Source: Candidatus Schekmanbacteria bacterium (lineage in GTDB: Bacteria; CSSED10-310; JACPHN01). From it: 22,151 nt of DNA. Shown piece after piece: positions 1 to 8,084 of the stretch. Position numbers and translations under genes: made by a program. The stretch spans positions 1-22,151 of the forward strand of contig JACPHN010000153.1 of the NCBI GenBank assembly GCA_016188575.1, written 5' to 3'. Each line of letters starts with the position of its first letter. Position 1 is the stretch's first letter. The notes beneath the pieces were generated by a model, which was not told the DNA's origin, made no database searches, and saw nothing but the letters and a program-made list of their open reading frames with translations.

Positions 1-346
1 ACCCAGGAACCCCCCCCCCCCCCCCCGCGATGGCGAGCCCTACGACCCCCGCGGCCAGCAGCCGTGCCCGCTGCCCGGCACCACGTCGCCACGCCACCAT
101 CACGACCGCGGCCAGCGCCACAAGCATCGCCGCCACCGCTGCCCACGAAAACCCGACGTGCATCTGCGACAGCGTCACTGCGATGCCGGAGTGGTCCGCC
201 GCGCCGCTCAGGAAGGCGTGCCCGGTTATCGCCGTCGTCGTTCCCGCGGCCGCCGCGGCCGCCCACATCGCCGAGAGGACTCCCAGCCCGCTCGCCGCCA
301 GCCCCGACGCTGCTCTCCCGCTCCTCGCTCGCCGCCGTTTCGCCAT
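1..346 (-). CDS. Unidentified membrane protein, N-terminal part (runs off left edge)
   Basis: An open frame reads leftwards from an ATG at 346-344 to the window edge without a stop, giving about 115 residues. The start MAKRRRARSGRAA is strongly basic. It is followed by a hydrophobic stretch (about residues 16-36, Gly/Ala-rich), a short outside-type loop with His and Asp, a second membrane segment (about 61-84, FSWAAVAAMLVALAAVVMVAW), an Arg-rich turn (WRRGAGQRARLL), and a third hydrophobic segment. The basic residues flank the segments as the positive-inside rule predicts. This pattern is why I prefer the minus strand; the plus-strand readings here look like noise. The third segment contains a Gly run encoded by a 17-base homopolymer. 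I do not recognise the family. It is divergent from the BatD-BatE gene. The ribosome-binding site is weak (a GA-rich stretch just before the ATG). Confidence 0.5.
   Translation of the reverse strand, partial: MAKRRRARSGRAASGLAASGLGVLSAMWAAAAAAGTTTAITGHAFLSGAADHSGIAVTLSQMHVGFSWAAVAAMLVALAAVVMVAWRRGAGQRARLLAAGVVGLAIAGGGGGVPG
10..26. repeat. 17-base poly-C (poly-G on the minus strand) homopolymer
   Basis: An uninterrupted run of 17 C lies at the extreme left of the window. It falls inside the open frame of the partial minus-strand membrane protein, where it encodes consecutive Gly codons. Runs of this kind either are slippage-prone contingency tracts or come from sequencing and assembly at contig ends. 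The position so close to the edge makes an artefact likely. Confidence 0.9.
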
Positions 347-876
347 CCGCTTCTCTTCGCCGCCCCGGACCTCGAACCTTCGCTGCCCAGCGTGAGAAGC
401 CTATGGCTGCCGTCCGAACGTGTCAAGCCGCCGGCGTGCCCTGAATCCAGCGCCCTGCGGCTCTCCATCGGCTGGTGACGGAAAAGGACCAATTCGCGGC
501 CCGAGTGGCTATCCGGGGGACGGCCTTTTCGTCTCAGCAGTGTGGCGCGTCGGCAATTTCGCATTTTGTGCACCGCATCAGGTGGCCCCCGACAGTCTAC
601 GAGCAGACTACTCCCTTCCGAACGATGCCATTTCTTCGTGGATGTTGCCAATCCAGCCGCGCGAGCTACTCGGCTAATTCCTTTGATGCGTTTGCGGGTA
701 GTGAGCAGCAGGTTGTGCGATGAGTGACCGGCAGTAAGCTGAGTCACGACCAACCGTGGACCGAATAGCGATCTGAGGTAAGGATCTCCGAGTCGTTCGT
801 CCCTACGAGCTCCTGGGCCCACTTGCGCGGCCGCCGCCGATTGCACCGCCATCGGGGTAACGGTAGGATCGATTGG
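347..876. other. Gene-free divergent intergenic region (about 530 bp)
   Basis: It lies between the start of the minus-strand membrane protein and the start of the BatD-BatE gene. No frame here shows convincing protein character. GC in 541-720 is about 57% by hand count, lower than the flanking genes. I found no tRNA: the GGTTCGAG-like string near 370-380 on the minus strand lacks a pairing T-stem. A short AGTCT/AGACT dyad near 594-609 is the only structure seen. No strong sigma70 promoter was recognised. Confidence 0.5.
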
Positions 877-3147
877 ATGACCCGCTGCTCGCCCATTCCT
901 CATCTGGCCACCATCGGCGCCGCCACTGTTCTGGCGCTGTTCAGCCTGGGGGATGGGAGCGCGGAGAGCCCTGAGGTCATGGCCGCAGCGGCACTGGATC
1001 GACAGGTCGCGTACGTCGGCCAACAAGTGACCTATCTGCTCACGTTTGATCGCCGGGTGCCGCTGGCCAAGCCACCGGCGTTCAAGGATCCGAGCTGGGC
1101 GGGCTTCCGCGTCTACGAGCTCCCGCCCCCCAGACATGAGCTGAATCGGGATGTGGACGGCATCGCGTACCGGTCGCAGACCGTTGGTACGGCCCTGTTC
1201 CCGACAACGCCGGGCATCGTGGAGATCGGTCCAACGACGGTCACCGTCTCGCCGGGCGCCACGACGCCAGACAGGGCCGCGAATGCTGTGCGCCTGGCGA
1301 CGGCTGCCGTGCATTTGCGGGTTTTGGCGCTGCCGGAGCGGGACAGACCACCCGGTTTTCAGGGGCTCGTGGGCGACTTCTCGATGAGGATGTCCGTGCA
1401 ACCGCGCGCCGTCGCTGCTGGCGAGCCGATCGCGGTGACGGTGACCATCGAGGGTACGGGGAATATCGCAGCGCTTCCGGAGCCAAAGCTGGGCGCTCTC
1501 GATGCCGCGCAAGTCGTGCTGATCGAGAACAAGCGGACCGTGCAAGTCGTCGGTACCAGCGTTGGCGGTTCGCTCACCGCGTCCTTTTCCGTGGTCCCCG
1601 AACGCGCGGGCACGCTATTCATCGAACCAGCACCGGTAGTCTGTTTCAACCCCGTGAGGGAACGCTATCAACGCCTGTCCGTTTCCCGTGAGGAGGTGGC
1701 CGTGCGCGCGACGGCTGCGGCCGCGCCGAACGGCGGACAGCCTCCCTCTGTGGAAGCCGGCTCAGGCAGCGCCACTCCTGAGCGGCCCCGCCCAGACGTC
1801 GGACCGGCCGAGCTCGCCGGCAGTGGTGCCGCCGGGCCAGCACCCGCATCGGCACGGCTGGAGCGTCAGGGGAGACGCCTGCACAGGACCGGCGAAGCGT
1901 TGATCACTGACGTTCGATACTGGCTCCTACACCTGATTCCCTGGCTCATCCTGGGAGCCCGAATCGCGTGGCGACGCCTCCTCCCCGAGCCGCACCGGCA
2001 AGCACAGCGGCGCACGCAGCGCACGGCGCACAAGCTGCTGCTGCGGGCAAAAGCGGCGACCGCACGTGACGACCTCGACAAAACCTACGAGGCGCTTGGA
2101 GCCGCACTGGCGGCGTTGTCGGCCACGGGCTCACTGGCGGAGGGAGCGGGCGTTTCACGTGCCGACCTCGATGGGCTGGCGCCGCTAGCCAGGCGCTGCG
2201 AGCTTGCGCGCTTTGGCGGCATGCTCCCGGCACGGCCAACAGTCGTGGACGATCTCGAGCTCGTGGAAGCCCTCCTGGCGCGGCTGCCGGCAGCGGCGTC
2301 GGCACGCTGGCAAGGAGCGCACAATCGCGGGCCGGGGCCGCTTGCTTCCACGTTGATCTTGCTCGCGGGGCTGGCGAGCGTTCACTGCGGAGCGGATCGC
2401 CCAGGGCCCGCGGAAATCGCGTTCGACCAGGCCGTCTCGGCGATCGATGCAGACGACTGTGACCTTGCGCTCGGCTACCTTTCCACAGTCATCGCCGCCG
2501 GGGTCAATGATGCCGCCGCTGAATTCAACACCGGGCTGTGCCTGGAAGCGCGCGGCCTGCGCAGCTCAGCCCTGCTCTCCTACCGCAGGGTGCTGCGTCT
2601 GAATCCCGCGGACAGAGCGGCACTCGCGCGCGCCCACCGGCTCGCCGCGGAGCTGGGCGTGCTGCCCCATCATGCGGTGCTGGCCGCGCCAACGCCGGGC
2701 CTCCTCAGAGCTGGCCGCGACGCGGCTGCGGCGCTCGTGCTGACAAATGGCCCGGCTTGCGCAGGGTCTCTCTGCTACGCCACGGCCATGCTGCTGCTAC
2801 TGCTGGGCAGCCCACGCGACCCGCGGCGTGGCCGCGCCAGCGCCGCCTTCCTCCTGGCGGTCGCGGCTGGGGCGTGGTCGGCGGGAGCACTGGCGCTGGC
2901 GGCTAGCCGGCGGCCCGAAGTCATCGTCACAAGCGGCGCAGCCTCTGCTCGCAGCGGTCCGGGCTTCTCCTTTGGAGTCGTGACAACTCTGCCGGAGGGC
3001 GCCGCCGCCAAGGTTCGCGCCATCCAGGGGCCATGGTTGCTTGTCGATCTGCCGGATGACGGCGGACTCGGCTGGTTAAGCGACGATGACGCAGCGATGA
3101 TTCACCGCAGCGGCGGGAGTCCCTCCAGTGCTGCACCAGGGCAATAG
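877..3147 (+). CDS. BatD-BatE fusion protein (aerotolerance / Bat operon family)
   Basis: The product is 756 residues. The start is the ATG at 877, with TAGGA at 864-868, because it gives a clean signal peptide (about residues 1-28, cleavage near GSA|ES); an upstream TTG at 823 would bury that signal. Residues about 29-270 form the BatD-type beta-sandwich region (VAYVGQQVTYLLTFDR; second domain around VQPRAVAAGEPIAVTVTIEG). A Gly/Ala/Pro linker, a membrane segment (348-366) and a helical cytoplasmic BatD tail (368-485) follow. The chain then continues without a stop into BatE: a hydrophobic segment (489-506), TPR repeats (about 511-605), two membrane helices (about 629-645 and 653-678) and an SH3-like domain (680-745, ending GLGWLSDDDAAMIH). 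Bat proteins are usually encoded with MoxR and vWA-domain genes and are linked to envelope or oxidative stress. No such partner is visible here. The last codon abuts the 3147-3310 palindrome. Confidence 0.82.
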   Translation: MTRCSPIPHLATIGAATVLALFSLGDGSAESPEVMAAAALDRQVAYVGQQVTYLLTFDRRVPLAKPPAFKDPSWAGFRVYELPPPRHELNRDVDGIAYRSQTVGTALFPTTPGIVEIGPTTVTVSPGATTPDRAANAVRLATAAVHLRVLALPERDRPPGFQGLVGDFSMRMSVQPRAVAAGEPIAVTVTIEGTGNIAALPEPKLGALDAAQVVLIENKRTVQVVGTSVGGSLTASFSVVPERAGTLFIEPAPVVCFNPVRERYQRLSVSREEVAVRATAAAAPNGGQPPSVEAGSGSATPERPRPDVGPAELAGSGAAGPAPASARLERQGRRLHRTGEALITDVRYWLLHLIPWLILGARIAWRRLLPEPHRQAQRRTQRTAHKLLLRAKAATARDDLDKTYEALGAALAALSATGSLAEGAGVSRADLDGLAPLARRCELARFGGMLPARPTVVDDLELVEALLARLPAAASARWQGAHNRGPGPLASTLILLAGLASVHCGADRPGPAEIAFDQAVSAIDADDCDLALGYLSTVIAAGVNDAAAEFNTGLCLEARGLRSSALLSYRRVLRLNPADRAALARAHRLAAELGVLPHHAVLAAPTPGLLRAGRDAAAALVLTNGPACAGSLCYATAMLLLLLGSPRDPRRGRASAAFLLAVAAGAWSAGALALAASRRPEVIVTSGAASARSGPGFSFGVVTTLPEGAAAKVRAIQGPWLLVDLPDDGGLGWLSDDDAAMIHRSGGSPSSAAPGQ

Positions 3148-3310
3148 GACCCGTACCGAAATAACTGTGTCAAGCACCGAGGCCGAGCGAGAAGGCCGCC
3201 GGCGAGGAACGACGACGAAGCGTATCAAGGGAGCGATACGGTGAGGAGGAGAGACGAAGCCGGCGGCCTTCGCAGCAGGCCGAATGCAACAGTTATTGCG
3301 TTACGGGTCC
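3147..3310. mobile_element. 164-bp palindromic miniature inverted-repeat element (MITE-like)
   Basis: The whole interval folds back on itself. The outer ends are GGACCCGTA (3147-3155) and TACGGGTCC (3302-3310). AATAACTGT (3160-3168) pairs with ACAGTTATT (3289-3297), GAAGGCCGCCGGC (3191-3203) with GCCGGCGGCCTTC (3259-3271), and CGTATC (3221-3226) with GATACG (3235-3240) around an 8-base loop. All the arms share nearly the same centre (about 3229-3231). It contains no coding capacity. It fills the gap between the 3' ends of two convergent genes, and its left end starts on the last base of the BatD-BatE stop codon. I see no clear target-site duplication. It may be a MITE mobilised by an IS transposase elsewhere, or a large REP-like bidirectional terminator. 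The structure is certain; the mobile nature is inferred. Confidence 0.7.
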
Positions 3311-3338
3311 TTAGCCCTTGTCGCCCGCTCGCCTGGGG

Positions 3339-5975
3339 CTATCTATCTTCGCCCAGGCAGAGCAACCTGCCGTCCTCCGTGCTCGCCACAAGCCGTCCAT
3401 CTGCTACCGCGATGGAAGCGCGGAGAGCCGCACCGAGCTCCTGCTTCCATTTGAGCTCCCCGCTTTCGATGCTGAAAGCGAGAAGATCCCCGGCTTCCGT
3501 TCCCGCGAACACGGTGTCGCGCGCGATGACTGGCGAAGAGTAAAACGGCGAGCCTCCCTCGAAGGTCCACACCAGCACCGGGTCGGGGCTGAGCGCGACG
3601 GCGTACAGGCGCCCTGCAGCCGTGGCGATGATGACCACACCGCGCGCCACGGCGGGCGTGGCATGAATGGGCCGCGGCGGCCGCGTGGCGAACTGCCATT
3701 TCTCCGTCCCGGTGCGCCCATCGAGGGCGATGACGAGGCCCGAAGTGCTCGCAACGATCACCATGTCACCCACGACCACCGGGCTCGGACGTGGGAGGTC
3801 AGCCTCGGGATCGGCCGTGGCCGGTTTCCCGGCCTCCTCTCCTTCCGGCACGGGGAGCTCATAGCTCCAGGCGAGGATGCCGTTGGCTCGGGCCAGTGCG
3901 ACAACGCGCTGCGCAGATTGCACGTATACGTGATCCGGGCCGATGGCCGGCATGTACGCCTTGTCGATCGGCAACGAGGCGACCCAGTCTCCGGAGATCC
4001 GGACACTCGTCGTGCCGGCTCGCGCCACGCTGTACGCGGCCATCTTGCTGCCCCCCGTGGCGACATAGACGCTCGCATCTACAGCCGCGAGCGACTCCAC
4101 AGCGGCGCCGGGAAGCTCGTACTTGGTCAGGACCTTGCCATCCAGCAAGTTGACAATCCGCAGCGCGCCTGCCGTATCCACCGTAACCACCAGCGGCGGC
4201 TCCCCAGCGAGCACGGTCACCTCGCGCTCTTGTGGAGCCGGCTCGGGAAGTACCCAGCGCTCAGCCCCGTCAGCCAAAGCGAGGGCCCGCACCTGGCTAC
4301 CACTCGTCACGACGCTGTCACCGTGGATCACCGGCGAGAGCTGCCGCTTCCCGGGCCCCTTCTGGTCCCATTTCCGCGACAGCGGCAGCAGCAGGGGGTT
4401 TGCAAGATAACCCGTGCGCAGCGCGTTGCCCCGAAACGTCGGCCATGCGCCCGTAATCACGGCGGGCGACGATCCCGTATACGGAGCCAGAGACACGTGC
4501 AGCTTGGAGTGGAACTGGTGCCTTTTCTGCACGACATCCAGTCTGGGAAGGTAACCTGGTTCCCAGACCACGAGCGGCAATACTTCCAGCCCCGGTTCGC
4601 CGAGATCAAGCTCAAGGGGCGTGGAGCCGCGATATTTCCCGGCAAGGAAAACCTCGGCGCGCGGCGGATCGGATACGATCTCCAACTTCGTCGCGTCCCC
4701 GCTGGAGGCACTGCCGGTGTTTCCGCCGTCAGGTTGCTCGGTCGCCTGCGGGGTGCGGTCATGGTTGCGGATGGAGCTTGTGGCACCATCGACATCGCCG
4801 GCTCTGCGCGCCAGCAACAAGCCAACGAGAACAACGGCAAACGCCGCTACGACAAAGACGGCCTTGCGGCCAGTGCGGGCGGGGGTTCCTTCCGAGGCGC
4901 CGTGCGACGCCAGTTCCTGATCGAGATGGGCCTCGGTCGAGGGAGAAAGTGAGAACTCGTCGGCGGTGAGGCCGGACGACTCTGGCGACTCGCCGGCCAG
5001 CATCAGCGCGATAGCAGCCGCATCCGTCGGTGCGTTCGCGGGTCGCGGGGCGGCACCGGGCGCCGCGGCGGCCTGGGCTTTGGCGACCAACAGCTCGTCG
5101 CGCTTGAACTTGTCCGTCTCCGCCAGGGCATCGGACGCGCTCTCCACGAACAGACCCGCCTCGGCGAGGTAGCCGAGAGCCGTTCGGAATTCGTCCGCGC
5201 TGCGGAATCGATCCGCCGGCTTGAAGGCGAGCGCCTTGTGGAGGAAGCCGTCCACGGCTCCTGAGAGTTTTGGATTGCGGCGCGATGGCCGCTCAGCTCC
5301 TTTGCGCAGAGCCTTGAGATACGAAGCCGAGTCCGCGCACGCCTCGTATGGCGGGCGTCCAGTCAGGATGAAATAGAGGACGGCGGCGAGAGTAAAGAGA
5401 TCTGAGGCCGGTGACAAGTCTTCGCCGGTGAGCAGCTCGGGCGCCACATAGGGCGCCGGAGCAAGAAGCTCTCTAAGTGCCTGCGACGCGGATAGAGAGA
5501 CGAAGTAGCTCGGATCGGTAATCACCAGCGCCTTGCCCGGGCACCAGATGAGGTTTTCCGGTTTGATGCGGAGGTGAAGCAGGTCCCGATCATGCAGGGT
5601 AGTGAGGCTGGCCGCGAGGCCTTTGAAGATTGTTACCACCTTCTGCCTCAGACCGGCCCGGTCTTCTTTCATGGCGTCGGCGATTGAACGACCTTCGACA
5701 AAGTCACGCACGACGTAGAACCGGTGGTTGGTGCGTCCCGCGCTATGCACCTGGGCAATGCCGTCGAGCTTCGCCAGCGCCCTGAGGGATCGGCAGCGCT
5801 CGAAGAACGCTTCTTTGAGCTTGATATCAGCGACCGGTTCGGCGCCGGGCGCGATATTTACGAGCTTCACCACATAGGCGCCGCTCGTCTCCAGGTGCGT
5901 GGCGCGGTACGTTTCGCCTATCGGACCCGATCCGATCAGACTATCGAGCTGGTACGGTCCAACGCGGTGGCTCAT
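3339..5975 (-). CDS. Transmembrane Ser/Thr kinase-like protein with PEGA and PQQ-type beta-propeller domains (likely pseudokinase)
   Basis: The product is 878 residues. The start is the ATG at 5975, whose MSHRVGPYQL opens the kinase fold. Residues 1-275 are an Hanks-type kinase domain with the Gly-rich loop IGSGPIGETY (14-23), Lys37 in AYVVK, the catalytic loop HLRIKPEN (134-141), D154 in DPS, and APE (178-180). The catalytic Asp of HRD is replaced by Arg and DFG reads DPS, so phosphotransfer is doubtful. An acidic, Ala-rich juxtamembrane region leads to one membrane helix (372-388), a PEGA domain (about 430-497, IVSDPPRAEVFLAGKYRG) and a PQQ/WD-like propeller (about 505-878) with repeats such as SGLVIALDGRTGTEKWQF. 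The layout implies a cytoplasmic kinase-like domain and an extracytoplasmic sensor. It starts 13 nt after the signal peptidase stop, so the two are probably co-transcribed. Its substrate and signal are unknown. Confidence 0.85.
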   Translation of the reverse strand: MSHRVGPYQLDSLIGSGPIGETYRATHLETSGAYVVKLVNIAPGAEPVADIKLKEAFFERCRSLRALAKLDGIAQVHSAGRTNHRFYVVRDFVEGRSIADAMKEDRAGLRQKVVTIFKGLAASLTTLHDRDLLHLRIKPENLIWCPGKALVITDPSYFVSLSASQALRELLAPAPYVAPELLTGEDLSPASDLFTLAAVLYFILTGRPPYEACADSASYLKALRKGAERPSRRNPKLSGAVDGFLHKALAFKPADRFRSADEFRTALGYLAEAGLFVESASDALAETDKFKRDELLVAKAQAAAAPGAAPRPANAPTDAAAIALMLAGESPESSGLTADEFSLSPSTEAHLDQELASHGASEGTPARTGRKAVFVVAAFAVVLVGLLLARRAGDVDGATSSIRNHDRTPQATEQPDGGNTGSASSGDATKLEIVSDPPRAEVFLAGKYRGSTPLELDLGEPGLEVLPLVVWEPGYLPRLDVVQKRHQFHSKLHVSLAPYTGSSPAVITGAWPTFRGNALRTGYLANPLLLPLSRKWDQKGPGKRQLSPVIHGDSVVTSGSQVRALALADGAERWVLPEPAPQEREVTVLAGEPPLVVTVDTAGALRIVNLLDGKVLTKYELPGAAVESLAAVDASVYVATGGSKMAAYSVARAGTTSVRISGDWVASLPIDKAYMPAIGPDHVYVQSAQRVVALARANGILAWSYELPVPEGEEAGKPATADPEADLPRPSPVVVGDMVIVASTSGLVIALDGRTGTEKWQFATRPPRPIHATPAVARGVVIIATAAGRLYAVALSPDPVLVWTFEGGSPFYSSPVIARDTVFAGTEAGDLLAFSIESGELKWKQELGAALRASIAVADGRLVASTEDGRLLCLGEDR

Positions 5976-5988
5976 GGTCGCGGTCCGC

Positions 5989-6681
5989 CTATCTAAGCAA
6001 GCGAAGCAGTCGCTCCGTCCGCACTCTCTTGCCGGTGGGGTCCCAGGACCAGTAGATGAGGAAGGCCTTGCCTTTGATGTAGTCGCGCGGCAGCAGGCCC
6101 CAGTACCGGCTGTCCTGGCTGTTGTCGCGGTTGTCTCCAAAGACGAGGTAATGCGCCGGGCTGACGTCGTAGGTCTCGCCGGAGCGCCTGAGCGCTACGG
6201 CGGAGCTGCGCTCGTAGTGAGCATAGGGTTCATCGACGGCGGATCCGTCGACAAAGAGCGTATGTCCTTCCAACCGAACGCTCTGGCTCGGCTGCCCCAC
6301 GATACGCTTGATGAAATCGCGATTCAAATCGTTTGGAAATTTGAACACGACAATATCCTCTCGCTGAGGCTCGTGCAGAGGCACAAGGCTGAAACCTAGA
6401 CAGGGGAGGGGACTGCTACTAGCGATCTTGTTGACCAATATTTGATCGCCGATCTGGAGCGTCGGCAACATCGATCCGGAGGGAATCTTGAACGCTTGAA
6501 ACAGGAAAGTGCGAATAAATAGCGCCAGGATAATCGCGATGATAAAGGCTTCGGAGTACTCGCGGAGCATCGTTCGCCCGCCGCCCACCTCGGTGCCAGT
6601 CCCATCGCTGTCGTCGTCCTTCTGGGGCTCCCGACTGTTGCGTTCCCAGGCGCCCTCCAACTGCCGATCCGGCTTCACCAC
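5989..6681 (-). CDS. lepB: Signal peptidase I
   Basis: The product is 230 residues. It removes signal peptides from exported proteins at the outer face of the inner membrane. A hydrophilic N-terminus of about 40 residues is followed by one membrane helix (about 42-62). The catalytic serine box is IPSGSMLPTL with Ser70; the general-base lysine is Lys125 in DFIKRIVG; the conserved box GDNRDNSQDSR spans 182-192. All key S26 family residues are present and the length is usual. The start is a GTG at 6681 with GAGGA just upstream on the minus strand. The downstream kinase-like gene begins 13 nt after its stop. The upstream ROK gene ends 148 nt before it, leaving room for the separate promoter proposed at 6750-6779. 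Confidence 0.93.
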   Translation of the reverse strand: MVKPDRQLEGAWERNSREPQKDDDSDGTGTEVGGGRTMLREYSEAFIIAIILALFIRTFLFQAFKIPSGSMLPTLQIGDQILVNKIASSSPLPCLGFSLVPLHEPQREDIVVFKFPNDLNRDFIKRIVGQPSQSVRLEGHTLFVDGSAVDEPYAHYERSSAVALRRSGETYDVSPAHYLVFGDNRDNSQDSRYWGLLPRDYIKGKAFLIYWSWDPTGKRVRTERLLRLLR

Positions 6682-6749
6682 GTGTCCTCACGCATCACCG
6701 CGTCCCTCATGTTGCTTCCACACTCTCGCGCGTTTCCCCGCTTGGCGGC

Positions 6750-6779
6750 ATAGTAATCTCAACGCTGGCAATAGTTCAA
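6750..6779 (-). promoter_or_regulatory. Possible sigma70-type promoter for lepB and the kinase-like gene
   Basis: Read on the minus strand, TTGAAC (6779-6774) and TACTAT (6755-6750) are separated by 18 bases. Each matches its consensus at four of six positions. The predicted start near 6743 leaves a leader of about 60 nt before the lepB GTG. The region between the ROK stop and lepB is less GC-rich than the genes. It is a visual match only. Confidence 0.35.
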
Positions 6780-6829
6780 GAACCATGGCTCGCCTGCCTT
6801 TGAGTGATCGCCGCCAATCCCGAAGCGTG

Positions 6830-7792
6830 TCACGAGACCCGCGTAAGCGCAAGCCCGGCGGCGCCCAGGACGCCCGGCTCGGGCAATCGTCCGACGACGA
6901 TTCGCGTGGCCCTGGCGGGAGTCGCAAACGCTCGCCGCAGGACTTCTTTGCGGGCGGCGGCGAGAATGAGCTCTCCGGCACCGGCAATCCCACCGGACAC
7001 GCAGACCGTGCCGACGTTCAGCACGCAAATCAGGTTGGCGATGCCGACACCCAGATACCTCCCGGTCTGGTCGAGCGTCTCCTTTGCCCATTCCTCGCCT
7101 CGCTGCGCGGCCTCCGCGATCGCCGCCGGCGTCAGCTCGCCGTCCTCGGCACCGCACCCGTCACTCACCGTGCCCCCCCAGCGCTCGCGTAGGCGGCAGC
7201 CGCGGCGCACGATCGCGGCCTTACCGGCAAACGCCTCCAGGCATCCCTGATTGCCACAGCCGCACACCGGGCCATCGAGGCTGATCGTCATGTGTCCAAG
7301 CTCTCCGGCGTACCCTAGGGCGCCATGCCAGATGCGCCCCCCGAGAATCACTCCCCCACCGACACCCGTGCCCAGTGTGATCATGATCAAATCCAAGCCG
7401 CGGCATTCAGCTCCCCACCGTGACTCGCCGAGCGCCGCGAGATTGGCGTCGTTCTCGACCACTATCGGCCAGGATAACCGTCGTCTGAGCTCCGCCGCCA
7501 ACGGCACCCCTCGCCAACCTGGGAGGTTAGGTAGCATGTCGATCGTTCCTTCGGTGTCCACCGCCGGACCGGGGATGCCAACGCCGGCCGCTTCGGGAAT
7601 GACCCCAGTGCTGTCCACCAGCGCCTGCACCAGGTCCCGGATCACATCGAGGCCCTCGGCGGGCGTGCGGTCCGTCGGCGAGGGCGCGCGAATCAGCCGA
7701 ATGAGCGTTCCGTCGTCGCTCACCATGCCGATGCGCAGGTTCGTTCCTCCCAAATCGACTCCGACTGCGAATCTCTGACTCACTGTTGTCAA
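6830..7792 (-). CDS. ROK-family glucokinase
   Basis: The product is 320 residues and probably phosphorylates glucose with ATP in the cytoplasm. The phosphate-binding motif VDLGGTNLRIG is near the N-terminus (12-22). The catalytic base is Asp115 in ENDANLAALGE. The ROK signature GTGVGGGVILGG lies at 141-152. The zinc site combines His167 in GELGH with Cys177, Cys179 and Cys184 in CGCGNQGC, followed by LEAFAG. Length is normal for the family. The start is uncertain: a TTG at 7792 or, nine bases in, a GTG at 7783 with GGGA nine bases upstream; an in-frame stop just upstream excludes longer forms. Sugar specificity is inferred from the close match to bacterial glucokinases of the ROK type rather than to repressors, since no N-terminal helix-turn-helix is present. 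Confidence 0.88.
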   Translation of the reverse strand: MTTVSQRFAVGVDLGGTNLRIGMVSDDGTLIRLIRAPSPTDRTPAEGLDVIRDLVQALVDSTGVIPEAAGVGIPGPAVDTEGTIDMLPNLPGWRGVPLAAELRRRLSWPIVVENDANLAALGESRWGAECRGLDLIMITLGTGVGGGVILGGRIWHGALGYAGELGHMTISLDGPVCGCGNQGCLEAFAGKAAIVRRGCRLRERWGGTVSDGCGAEDGELTPAAIAEAAQRGEEWAKETLDQTGRYLGVGIANLICVLNVGTVCVSGGIAGAGELILAAARKEVLRRAFATPARATRIVVGRLPEPGVLGAAGLALTRVS

Positions 7793-7938
7793 TCCCGGTG
7801 ATTACTGTCAGCCCGATCCCTTGCGGTCGCGGGCACGGCGGAGGCGCCGGCGGCACCAGCAACCCGACTTCGCGGCGCCGCGCGGCGACCTTCAGTGTAG
7901 TCGGCTGCCGGCGGTGAATCCAGGGGCGCCGCGACGTC

Positions 7939-7967
7939 TTGATCCTCGGGCGGCGCGGCCATATCAT
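7939..7967 (+). promoter_or_regulatory. Sigma70-type promoter for the FmdB-like zinc-ribbon gene
   Basis: TTGATC (7939-7944) and TATCAT (7962-7967) are separated by exactly 17 bases, matching the -35 at four and the -10 at five of six positions. The predicted transcript would begin near 7974 and carry a leader of about 148 nt that holds the dyads at 8032-8084. I saw no comparable site for the divergent ROK gene. Confidence 0.5.
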
Positions 7968-8031
7968 GGCAGGGCACGTAGAACACGGGTGTAACCGTCT
8001 CCAGGCCATTTTTGGCGTCGGCGGAATGTGG

Positions 8032-8084
8032 TTTACACCATGGCTAGCGCAAAGCGCCAGCGACACGTGTAAAGGTGAATCACC
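8032..8084 (+). promoter_or_regulatory. Nested dyads in the leader of the zinc-ribbon gene
   Basis: TTTACAC (8032-8038) pairs perfectly with GTGTAAA (8067-8073). Inside them, TGGCTAGCGC (8041-8050) folds onto GCGCCAGCGA (8054-8063) around a three-base loop, with two mismatches. Immediately after comes the odd palindrome GGTGA-A-TCACC (8074-8084). They sit between the proposed promoter and the GGAGG ribosome-binding site at 8111-8115, so they could be an operator cluster or an mRNA leader structure. No known riboswitch class was recognised and no T-run follows. Confidence 0.45.

Noticed and set aside
365-385. TTCGAGG-like T-loop on the minus strand suggesting a tRNA
   Set aside because: The flanking five-base arms do not pair and no acceptor or anticodon arm is found.
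226-1545. Long minus-strand open frame across the intergenic region and the BatD start
   Set aside because: It is antisense to BatD for over half its length, has Arg/His-rich low-complexity content, and matches no family.
3318-4952. Plus-strand 544-codon frame over the beta-propeller region
   Set aside because: It mirrors the kinase-like gene; Arg/His-rich noise caused by high GC, while the minus strand has clear PQQ-type repeats and a PEGA domain.
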